64,000 nt of DNA from Telopea speciosissima. Its lineage: Eukaryota > Streptophyta > Magnoliopsida > Proteales > Proteaceae. The notes below the pieces were generated by a model that was not told where the DNA came from, made no database searches, and saw only the letters and a list, made by a program, of their open reading frames with translations. The DNA is taken from contig NC_057925.1 in NCBI RefSeq assembly GCF_018873765.1, positions 11,543,568 to 11,607,567 on the forward strand, read 5' to 3'. The position numbers were made by a program, and so were the translations under genes. Below, piece after piece: positions 11,861 to 22,092 of this stretch. Numbering within the stretch: position 1 is the stretch's first letter; each line of letters opens with the position of its first letter.

Positions 11861-12136
11861 TAGGGATGTAAATTAATAGTCGAAATCCATTTCCGTATCC
11901 GTGTTCATATCCGTTTAGTACTATCCAAATCCGTCCGAAAGCTAAATGGATACAGATACGGATAGGCTATAGCTATCCAAAATGCTATATTTACATATAA
12001 ACGTATAAAATATTTGATTTGTATTCGTATCCGTATCCATATCTGTTTAACACTATCCCAATCCGTCCAAAAGTTAATCGGTTCCGAATGTGAATATAAC
12101 ACTATCCGAATCGAATTCGATCCGTTTACATCCCTA
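11861..12136. mobile_element. hAT-type MITE inserted in the gypsy gag remnant
   Basis: The 276-bp AT-rich element has perfect 12-bp terminal inverted repeats: TAGGGATGTAAA at 11861-11872 and its complement at 12125-12136. An 8-bp target duplication flanks it: GATGCGAT (11853-11860) and GATGCGAC (12137-12144), one mismatch. An 8-bp duplication together with TAGGG-type ends indicates a hAT-mobilised, non-coding MITE. The interior repeats 'tccgtatccg'-like units. Part of it recurs at about 36510-36700. Confidence 0.88.
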
Positions 12137-12144
12137 GATGCGAC

Positions 12145-12723
12145 CTGATCTGAGCGACGTGCGGAAAGAGAACATAATTGAAGAAGAGACTGAGGTCCAG
12201 AAAGAAATGTCCTGACCCACAGAAAAGGACACAATGGCCATGCAGATTGTGATACTCCAACTGGGGTGATTGCCACAATTAGAGGTGGACCAACCGCTAG
12301 GGCAACTCTTCCTCCTCTAGGAAAGGCTACACTCGAAGTTTCAATAGCACGGAATGGCCAAGCAAAAAAGCCAAGACGGGATAGGTGATATCCTTCTCCA
12401 ATGAAGACCTCAAGGACAACAATGTGCCACACGATGATGCTATCATCATAGCATTAAAGATCACAAACTTCGAGGTGGAAAGGATGGTCGACAATGGGAG
12501 CTTGGCCACCACTCTCTTCTGCGATGTGTATGAGAAAACGAAGCTGGGAAAAGATAGGTTAAAAGAGCTGGATTCGCCGCTGTATGGGTTCATGGGAACA
12601 CTAGTCAATGTCGAAGGGTTAAAAGAACTGCCCGTAACTGCAGGAATTGAACCATGTCAATCCATGATCATGGTCGTCAACATCTCTTGCACATATGACA
12701 CAATCTTAGGCAGGGCAGTGTGA
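12145..12723 (+). pseudogene. Ty3/gypsy gag end and protease remnant
   Basis: The frame 12385-12723 contains ISFSNEDLK...PHDDAIIIALKI, then MVDNGSLATTLF and LPVTAG, ending in YDTILGRAV. This matches the retropepsin region of plant gypsy elements. The D-N-G-S around 12489-12500 corresponds to the catalytic Asp motif (usually VD.GSS). The homology ends right after ILGR, where the reverse transcriptase should follow, so the pol gene has been lost at a rearrangement junction. Confidence 0.8.
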
Positions 12724-15639
12724 GGACAAATGACGTCATGGCGGGGGATCGTCATGTGTCCTCCACCTCATTTTTTTATGGGGAAAAAAATGAGGTGAAT
12801 TGAATGTAGGAGTCGCCACCTGGAGGAGGGTTCAGGACCCATAATTTAAATTGACTCTCTTGCAATGCCCATAGGGGACTGATCGGTCCATTGGTTTGGG
12901 TACATGTCATATTACGGTATGGCGAAAGTGGAGTCTAGAATGCAAGGAAAGGTAAGCAAACATACTTGAAAGCTTAGCTGCATGGTAAGGGTTAGTATAC
13001 AGGGAAGTAAAACAATGAAATAAAGACAAAGAAAAGCCTAAATGCATGACAAGCATGTGGTGAGATTTATGACAAGTAGAGATGGATGGAGATACTAGCA
13101 TGTACATGTGCATGTTGAAATTGTGGAGGAAGATGCATGAATGGTAGAAAGGGGGGGGGGGGGAATGAGGACATTAGCGAAGGAGGAAACATGGTGTAGA
13201 ATATTTGACAAGAAAATATAGTATATGAAAAGCATGTAAGCATACCATAGGCTGAGAAAATACAACAAATATTATAATGAGAGAAATTAGGATGAGTCTT
13301 AGTCTACAGGGGACGGGGATCATACATTAAAGGTAAAGGAAGAAACAACAACAAGAGTGTAAGTGATCACCATCTGGAGAGATGGGATCACATGCCTCTA
13401 AAGATGCAAAATAAGTATGAAAACGATGAAATCAACAAAACATACGTACAAGAGAAAATGGTCTTACCTATTTGGAAGATGTTCTAACTAAAAGAGATGG
13501 AGGCTTCCCTTTGTGACTCAGGAGGTTGATATGTAGAGATAGTATCACCAGTGGTTGGATTTTCTTGTCTCTTTTTGGACAACACTTCATCCCCAAGCAC
13601 CAAAATCACTAAGTACTGTTGACTCTAAGCTATGAACTTGAATCTTGAGATCCAATGACCAAGTAGGGACTCAAGAGCAATGGCAATTGAGCAACGGGGT
13701 GAGGATCAAGCAAGGACCAAAGACCAATTGTTCGTGCACTCAAAAATTCATGCAAGGATCATAGATTTGATCTGGATCATTGGTGAAGTATGGAGAGAGG
13801 TGTCTTTGCATTGACGATGAGTATTTGGTTAAAGTTATGACCAATAGAGTATGGGCAAGTTGTTTATTGCCAAAGTTGAGGTTTCTTAGAGCCTAAGACA
13901 ACCAATATTTGGATCCAAGTTGCAAAAATTGAGCTTGGTCGCGAATGGAAATGAAATCGGAGCTAAACATGCTAAATTTGGGTGTCTATGATTTTCATAG
14001 GATCAACATTGAAGTTGGGTCAAGTCGACATCGTGGAGGGGTATGGCCGACATCAAGCTGATATCGACGAACAGAGATCGACATCGAGCTGATATCGATG
14101 AACAAGGGTTGACATCAATGAAGGTATGGTTGAGTGTTGGTAAGAAATGTCTGAATGTCGAGGGTATATATATATTCAAAGAGTTCAGTTCGACATTCAC
14201 ATGGGTGAGGTCGATGTCAACTCAGGGCTTTTAAGTGTCGACCTTGGGTTCGAATGTCTATTTTGGATGTTTGGGCTAGTTTTGTGCTTGGTCAGGTTGG
14301 TTCCAAAGAGGACTGGGTCAGGTCTAGCCCTTCAGGGATGATTTGGAGTATCCAGGGGCTCTTGTTTTGGCTCTGAAGAAAGTTTATGGGGTTTTCCCTC
14401 TTAGGGATATTGTGAGTGAACGTTCTGTGAACGAATTGGGGAAGTTCACACTTGCGCTACATCTATAGATACGTTAACTCTACGCCTTGAAGGATGCTCA
14501 TCTTCATCTCGAGAAGCCTCTGGATGGAATGACAAAATGAGGTGTCTATAGAATGCCCCTCTTTGATTAAGATTATGAAACAATTGAAGGTCAAAGAAGT
14601 GATTCCTGAATACTTCGAATCATCAAGAGTTTGAATGAAATCTTACAAGTTCTTTGCTCAGGGGCACTAGAGCGCGAGGGGTGATGGAAACATTCCTACA
14701 TAACGGCTCCAATAGATGAACATAGGGATGCCAGGGCAGCCATTTTGTTGGCTATGCTAGCTAGTGTGGATACCGAGACCTGTGGATGCGGGTCTTCATC
14801 CACCTTGCAAGCGGGATCCGCTTGATTCGGGGTCCCTTAGTGACATGGGGTTTGGGATCATGATATATACATAGTAAAAATAAATGGAGTTGCCACCTAG
14901 GATTCGGGCCTAGGACCCAATGGGGTAGCCCCATCCAGGATGAATGGATAGGGCTATATGATTCCATATGGTTTGGTCAGAGAGTCTAGGTAAGTGGACA
15001 AATAATGAGAGTAGGAAGGTATTAGCACACCCCATCTCGCCCAGTCAAACCAGTCTTTCTACTAGATGCTTGATTTTATATATTTTTCCATAATGATATT
15101 TCTTATACCAACATGTGAGACTAATTTATGATGCATCAAATATGTAAAAATGAACTAAATATGATACTTGTCAAAAATGGTAATGCGCATGTTAAAATAA
15201 TTTAAGTTACTTTAATCTATGGAAATGAGATAAAGTACTTTATAGAAAATAAAACAAAACATTGCTTTTTGTAAATAAGGCTTACTATTTACACTAATGC
15301 AAGCTACTTTAATTGTCTATATCATGCCAACATGATAAAAATGAGAAAGACATAAACCTCATGTGAAATTAACTAAGTAAAAAGAAACACTACAAATATG
15401 AAATATGATGATGTCGCACGGATCAAGTGGAGACGGAAGACTGGCTTGCCTCTCTTTCGTTAAATAGAGTAACAACTATGTAAGATAGCTGTGGGTTACT
15501 CGGACTTCAGGCAAAGTGACAGCTGTTATCACTCAAATCTCGGGCAGAGTAATGGCGTCTCTGGGGATTTCTCAAGACTATCGCTTGTTACTCGGACAGA
15601 GTGATGATGCTACATGACCATAATAAGGATACCATGGGG
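12724..15639. other. Gypsy-like LTR and leader debris without a gene
   Basis: No coding region can be supported. Two places share a GAG(T)CGCCACCT motif followed by a 'gggcctaggaccc'-like run (12806-12842 and 14884-14922), which suggests two remnants of related gypsy leaders or LTRs. Other features are a run of Gs (about 13149-13162), repeated 'gacatcgagctgatatcgac' units around 14040-14110, and repeated 'gttactcggac' units around 15500-15600. I infer old LTR retrotransposon remains; boundaries cannot be set by eye. Confidence 0.5.
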
Positions 15640-15960
15640 AATGTAATGAAAGAGGGTGAAAAAATGAGAGGTGAAATAGGAGGGAGGCTCAAATATCAAA
15701 GTAGGACATGGGATATAGATGGGAGGGTCGCTATAAAGCATGCACACACACACACACACATTCAAAAAATGGTCATTTTTTGGGGGGGGTTTTATTTTGT
15801 AAATCCAACTACCAACTACAGGTGAGGGATCTAGTATTCGACCGTGTCCAATTGTCATCATCATTGTGGATGGCTGGCAATTTTCAGCGTCTACACTAAT
15901 ATATACAAGGATGCTTAAAGAGGTCCCAATATTGCAGGTTTCTTAGGAGCGAAGCCAGCT
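15640..15960. repeat. Block duplicated at 42900-43240, with a CA microsatellite
   Basis: Shared anchors with the second copy are 'ggagggaggctcaaatatca', 'gtaaatccaactac' and 'ggatgcttaaagaggtccca'. Each copy holds an (AC)n run (15742-15760 here). The duplication continues rightwards into the MADS promoter (16230-16710 against 44400-44756). The whole upstream region of the MADS pseudogene was therefore copied, not just a transposon. Confidence 0.8.
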
Positions 15961-16229
15961 CCATTCTTAATAAGTAACTACCATGGACGGTTATATTTTG
16001 AAGATTCTTTGTTTTTTTCCTCTTGATTAAAATGGAAATTAAACTGTCTTTCGTGGTACCATACATATATATATGTTACCATACACACTCCAGGTGACAC
16101 CATAGATGGATCGTATAGGCAATTACTATGTTTCTGATCATATCATACCCAAAAGAAATTAAAAACAATATCATATCATATCTCCTATTACATTCCTAAA
16201 GAGCACCACAGTTATCCCTAAACAATGTT

Positions 16230-16714
16230 CATGCAGCACAGTAATCTTAGATTTTAGCTTAACAGACATTCCGCTTCCTTTTCCCAAACACCACATCATA
16301 TAAAAGGAAATAAATATATATATTTTTTTTTATCAAAAAGGAAATAAATATGAACTTGGTTTTCGGATTTCAAGTCCAAAATGGTGTTCAAACTGGAGAA
16401 AGGAATTTGCCAACCAAGAAAACTAAATCTCATGATGATAACATTTTTTAATCTAAATTTTCCTAATTTGTGGCTAAATCTCTTAAGTTTGTTACCAAAA
16501 GTAAAAATTATAAAAAAATAAAGTTTCAAAAAAGGAAATAAGATGAAATAGAGGCAAAAATTTTAATATATTCGGACAGCTTTGAGAGATATTGAAGGAA
16601 AGAAGACCTATAAATTGAGTCCAAAGAAACAACAATTTCTCTATTATCTCTTTCTTTCCCTTGATGGGTGGTGAAGCAATCTTTTTTTAGTGTTTCTCTT
16701 ATTGTTTCAGTGAG
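16230..16714 (+). promoter_or_regulatory. Upstream region of MADS pseudogene A
   Basis: This region matches the sequences upstream of the intact MADS gene (36715-37047) and the orphan copy at 44400-44756. Shared blocks are 'cacatcatata.aaggaaat', 'tcggatttcaagtc' and 'ggaggaaagaa..cctataaa'. TATAAATT at 16609-16616 fits a TATA box about 100 bases before the ATG at 16715. The conservation shows common origin; promoter function is inferred. Confidence 0.65.
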
Positions 16715-16861
16715 ATGGCAAGGAAACCAAGCATGGGTCGGCAGAAGATTGAGATCAAGAGGATCAATTGTGAATTTTCTTGACAGGTCACTTTCTCTAA
16801 ACGCCGAGCAGGACTCTTCAAGAAGGCTAGTGAGCTCTGTACTCTCTGCGGTGCTGAGATA
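16715..16861 (+). pseudogene. AGL62-like MADS-box gene A, 5' part
   Basis: The 49 codons from ATG 16715 encode a type I MADS domain ([13 protein letters not shown], then [19 protein letters not shown]) ending at AEI. Codon 23 is TGA (16781-16783) where the intact paralogue has CGA (Arg), so the DNA-binding domain would be truncated even without the transposon. The frame is then cut by copia-2, whose LTR begins at 16862 after the target duplication AGATA. The rest of the gene continues at 26119. In plants, AGL62-like proteins act in the nucleus, mostly in endosperm and female gametophyte development. Confidence 0.92.
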
Positions 16862-18570
16862 TGTTGGACAAGTGTGTGTCCATCAAACCCGGTTCGGTCC
16901 GGTTCAACCCGGTTCACCTTTGTATTGGACATTTATACATTTTAGTTTAATATTGTCACATGCGATATAAACTTTTTGAGCATTATGTGTCCATAAGTTA
17001 TACTTAAAATGGTAGTCACGACTAGGGTTTGGGCTGGGCACCCTTATCATATGGTCGTCGCATTGGGTATGCCTAGACATGTGATGTCAGGGTACGAATG
17101 CGAGTGCTCACATGTTTGATGTGTGCATTGGCGAAGAATCTTCTTTGTCGATTCCCTCATGTATTACTACCAGATGTAGGAAGGGATAGACATGTGTCAC
17201 CGACACCCTGTACCTGAGGGAACCCTGTCACTGTAAAGTGTGATCGCATTCTTTGGTTCATCAATGACTAAGACTCAAGCGAGTCAAAGCCGGTGTTCTG
17301 GGAATGCGTGAACACTTTGTGAGTGAAGGAGTTATCCAACACGGTCACCACTGCCCGATTGGGGAACACCAAGATAGAGACTGTCTGTGCATGGTCGGAT
17401 CAGAATCTAGATCCAGTACCGTTTTGGAAATGGTTTTGCAAAATTTATTTTCATAAAATGATACATTATTTATAGTTATTTCAAATAAAGTGTTTTATCG
17501 AGTTTTGCGAGACCCGATCGGATGCACAGACACTCTTATATGGACATGTACTATGGATTGGGGTTTGGCAGTACATGTGTACATGCCCTAGATTCCATAA
17601 TGATGGTGTTGATTAGTGGGGGGGTTGTATATGATAAATTGTTATCATATAGGGAGTTATTTAGAATTTGCTAATTTAATTGGCTCTTTATTTAATTAAT
17701 GGATTTGGTGCTAATTGTAATTATCCATTAATAATTAAATAAAGAATCTAATTAATACTTTCCCTATTAGATTCTGCTTCTTCACTGTGTAGCACTTTGA
17801 GTTTAAACAGAATCGCCAGATCGAGAGAGAGAGAGTCGACTCTCACTAGGGCTCTATTAAATCTATCTAGGATTTAATTAAACCCTATTATTATAAATAG
17901 GGGACCAAAAATACGCAGAAGAGAAGCTCTCCACGTTTTTGGAGCAGACACTCTCTCTCCTTCGTTTTTGATTTCTCTCTCTCCCTCTTGTGATCTCTCT
18001 TCTTCTTCTTGCTTCTCTCACCTGTGTTTGAGAGTTAGGGTTTGTGAAACTCTAGATCTGTGCTGAGGAGTTTGAGGGCATCTGGGATTGGCGTGTAGAA
18101 CCTTGGTAGCACCATTGGAGGTTCAGATCTGTTTGCTTGGAGCGCTCATTGGAGGAAGAACCACTGTCTATTGGAGGAGCAACACTTGAGGCTCACCAAG
18201 TTAGCAGTTCTTTATTAATTCCTTCTGTTCATTGATTATTAATATTTATGGGATGCGAAAGAAACTCGAATCGATTATTTTCCGCTGCGCATTCGAGTAT
18301 GGGATGGATCCCTCTTGCCATGTGATGGACTAGAGACGAGTTTCTCCGTCCCTATTGTGATAATTAATTTTATGGAATGCAATAGGGAAGGAGAAACCCT
18401 AATAGGGATGCACTAGGGTTCCCATGGGCGACCATGGGAAACCCTAAAATAAAAATGGGGCACCCATGGGACACCATGGGCTAACCCAGGGCGTGCAAAA
18501 CCCTAAAGATAAATATCTTGGTCTCCCTAGGGAACCATGGTTTGATCCTTGGACCGTTGTTTGGCCAATA
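16862..18570 (+). repeat. 5' LTR of copia-2
   Basis: The LTR is 1709 bp, starting TGTTGGACAAG and ending GGCCAATA. By eye, identity with the 3' LTR is about 97 percent (several dozen substitutions and a few 1-2 bp indels). The TATA box TATAAATA is at 17892-17899, followed by a CT-rich stretch ('ctctctctcc', 17949-18005) typical of a transcribed leader. Confidence 0.93.
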
Positions 18571-18573
18571 GTG

Positions 18574-18586
18574 TGGTATCAGAGCC
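18574..18586 (+). other. Primer binding site of copia-2
   Basis: TGGTATCAGAGCC lies three bases after the LTR and exactly matches the usual plant copia primer site for initiator methionine tRNA. Confidence 0.92.
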
Positions 18587-19116
18587 ACCTTTTCCACCCA
18601 TGAATATTAGATAATTAATGGTTAATATGATTATCATGAGTGGGATGCAAGTTGGAACATGGGTGGTTAGGATATGGTTGTTGTAACAACCTTCCCATGT
18701 GCACATGGGTAGTTACAAGGTTGTTAGTGTAACAACCTACCCAAGTGATGATGGATTTGGTTTGTTTTGTTTATTCCAAGTATTGAAGCATGTATCCAAT
18801 TAGGTTGTGATTACTAATTTTTATTTTAAAATTTTTTAATCATGTTCTATATGTGGGGGGGGAGCGCACGCTGCCAAGCCTCTGTGCATGCCCTTCCCCA
18901 TGAACCTGCCCTTGTGCGCATCCCCTTGTGGGCTGCTGCCTGCGGGCAGCAACCTTGCGGGCCTGCAGGCTGCTGTCTGTGGGCTTTAGCCTATGGGCAG
19001 CAGGCCTGCGGCCTACAGCCCAAGGCTGCTGTCCGTGGGCCCTGTGCCTATGGGCTGCGCAGGGAGTGCCTGCAGCCTGCGCAAGTGGGCTGCATGCACC
19101 CCCTTGTTTTCCCTCC

Positions 19117-19152
<36 letters not shown>

Positions 19153-20445
19153 AGATTTTTCAAAACAGAATTTTATTATTTTGTTTTGTTTTTGGAGGAT
19201 GATGATGGGTGAAGAGATTCCTTCTTTACCCACTTGAAATTAAAATGCGATTTTAATTTTATGGACTTGGATACATGATATCACATGCGATGTGGTAGTT
19301 CAATAATTGAAGGAATCCATGTTTTAATTTCTGGTTCACTTGCTTTAATGCCCATGCATGAAATTATATTATGATGTGATTATGGGAATGGCATTCTAAT
19401 AAATGGATGGATTGTTTATGTATGTGATACATGGGGTTATGGGTGGATGTGATGCTTCTCTCTCTTTCTCTCTCTCCCCCTTTCTTTTTTATAAACAAAT
19501 GTACTCCACCCCATGGGCAACCCAAATGGTGGGTTGGTTTCTCCATGCGGGGTTTCTTTATTATTATGGAAAGGAAAGTGTATAGAATTTTTCTAGGTTT
19601 CCATTGTAATTTTAGAGGAGTTAGGACTTCCAGGGCATGTAGATGGTGATCCACATGTGGTGCTCAAAGCTTATGGAGATGCAAGTCACCTACTTTGAAG
19701 ACATGATCGGACAGAGGAGATGATCGAGGCGTGGCATCCATGGCATGATAAATGCACCCAAAGTTATTAGTTTTATTTTTATTGGGAGGGTTCTTTAATT
19801 GCTTCTGATAAAAATGCCGCCATCCCATAATCACTTTTAATTAATGTTGATTAATTATGTTGTTTAAATCTATCCATGTATGTGAGAGTTAATTAATCCC
19901 TCTTTATTCACAATACATGTATGATATGGACTAGTCTTAATCGGTAGACATGTCCATGGCCTCCTATTGAAGATAAATATAGAAAATGTGTGACATGACC
20001 CTGCATAAGCCGACAGGACATTGCCAGGACCTCTGTCACGCATTTATCTATATTTACCTCCATCTAGATACGTTAGGGTATGGATAGTGAGAGGGCACTG
20101 CGACAGTGGGCCATCTTTCATGATTCCATGATTCTAACTAATGCGATAGGTAAGTACATGACTTGGGTGTATGTCAACCGATAGGATCTGGACATGACAC
20201 CTAGGTGGCCGAAAATATTAGAAGCCCATGAGGCGGACAGCTTAGTCCACACTACCATGGTGTGTATAATGACTCCCGACAGGGTAAGTTATACATGCAA
20301 GGGTTGTAGGTATCCAATTCATCTTTTGGGTTATGAGGGAAACCCAAATCATGAAAGACCATTGATGTGTGTGTGCTCAATTTATTATTTTCAATGGTCA
20401 TTAATTAGCATGTGGTTATTTACTTGTGCATGTATAGATTAGTAT
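18587..20445 (+). other. Long leader of copia-2 with a GC-rich tandem region
   Basis: The leader is 1.86 kb. At about 18862-19105 it is strongly GC-rich and built from imperfect repeats of 'gggctgctgcctgcgggc' type. An A-run of about 30 bases (19121-19151) follows directly. The remainder is AT-rich with no conserved reading frame. GC-rich short ORFs on both strands here are low-complexity artefacts. Confidence 0.65.
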
Positions 20446-22092
20446 ATGATGGCTGCCGTTAATTCCAACCTGTTAACACTCATTAGCGAATACAAACTTA
20501 ATGGTACAAACTATATCGATTGGTACCAGAGCATTAAGTTGCTCCTGACTGCTAAAGGACTGTACACAGTTCTAGATGAACAAGTTCCTCCTCAACCCGA
20601 CCCGAACGATTTTGAGGCAAATGAAGAGATGCAAGGGTTCCTCATGAGGGATTCCAAGGCATCACTCTATATCCTAGGATAGTTGGAAAAATCAGTTGTA
20701 GACTCAGTCAAGGATATACGCACTGCTAGGGGTAAAATGGATAAGCTTGCTGAATTGTTCAACAGGCAGTTGACACACGCACATTCTGATGCGGTGAGTC
20801 AAATCCATAACTCCAAGATGTCTCAGGGGACTCCAGTGATGGATCATGTAATGAAAATGATCAATCTATTTGAAAAATTGGAATCCATGGGAACTAATTT
20901 CAGCCTACGATATAAGACTGATGCGATCTTAGCGTCACTCACTTCTGCCTACGCACCTTTTAGGATGTCCTACAAGATGTCCGAGAAGGAGATGGAGCTC
21001 ACCGAGCTTGCTAATGCACTGGTAGAGGCTGAAGCGTCCTTGAAAAAGGACAAGGCTGAGGTCAATACAACTGAGGTAAAGCCTTCTTCAAATGGGAAGA
21101 AGAAGAAAAAGGAAAGTAAGGGCAAGACCCTGAAAGCCAAGGGTGGGAAGTCTGGCAATAAAGGCAAAGGCAAGTGCTTCTATTGCAAGAAGGAGGGTCA
21201 CTGGAAAAGAAACTATCGTGCTTACTTGGCAACTTTGAAAGACAAGAAGCCAGATGAAACAGAGGCTGCTAAAGAAGGTACATGTAATGTTCACGTTCTT
21301 TATGAGTCTAATTTGTCTTTTGAACCGACCAATTCTTGGTTGGTGGATAGTGGATCCACTGTTCACATTTGCAATGATTTGCAGGGGTTCAAGGAGACAA
21401 GGAACCTGGAAAGAAATGAAGTGCGTCTTCGAATGGGCACTGGAGCTGAGACCATGGAGTTGGCTGTGGGAACTTTTATTTTAAATTTTAGTTCTGCTAG
21501 TTTAGTTTTAAAGGATTGCTATTATGTACCCTCTTTCAAGAGGAAGATAATTTCAGTTTCAAAACTTGTTTTGGACAGATATAGTTTTTCCTTTAATTCT
21601 AAATTGATTATTCGTTTTAATAATTCCTTTGTGGCATCCGGATATATGCAAAGTAGTTTGTATTTTCTAGATTGCCCTATTAGAACGAATGTTGTTTCAA
21701 ATGTTGATTTGAAACAGAAAGCAGCTCCAGTGAACTCAACATATCTATGGCATCTAAGATTGGGTCACATTAATATGGACCGAATTAGTAGATTGGTGAG
21801 GGATGGGTCCTTAGAGAGTCTGAGGGTGGAACCATTCCCCACCTGTGAGTCATGCCTTCAGGGCAAAATGACCAAGAAATCCTTTAGCAATAAAGGTGCT
21901 AGAGCCACAGATATGTTGGAGTTGATACACACTGACGTGTGTGGACCCATAAACATACAAGCAAGATATGGGTATGAGTACTTTATCATGTTCACTGATG
22001 ATTACTCTAGATATGGTTACATATACTTGATACGTAGGAAATTGGAAGCCTTTAATAAATTCAAAGAATTCCAAGCCGAGGTCGAAAGATAG
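20446..22092 (+). pseudogene. gag: copia-2 gag, protease and integrase N-terminal part
   Basis: The frame starts with a copia gag (LISEYKLNGTNYIDWYQSI). After an in-frame TAG at 20680-20682 it continues through the UBN2-type gag core. The zinc knuckle CFYCKKEGHWKRNY has Tyr in place of the last Cys (a TGT-to-TAT change). The protease motif is WLVDSGSTVH. The integrase zinc region follows (HLRLGHIN...CESCLQGK), then IHTDVCGP with the first catalytic Asp. TAG at 22090-22092 interrupts at VER, where the family normally has Gln. The long Lys-rich linker before the knuckle is typical of RNA-binding gag tails. Confidence 0.9.

Noticed and set aside
11905..12432. 175-codon minus-strand frame
   Set aside because: It spans the MITE and the gypsy gag in antisense; it exists only because of the repeat composition.
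12724..15640. Possible full gypsy LTR pair
   Set aside because: Two leader-like motifs are present but I could not define start, end, primer site or target duplications by eye.
18840..19212. Open frames on both strands over the GC-rich island, rich in Ala, Gly, Cys and Leu
   Set aside because: They are overlapping low-complexity frames caused by GC-rich repeats and an A-run, with no conserved motif.
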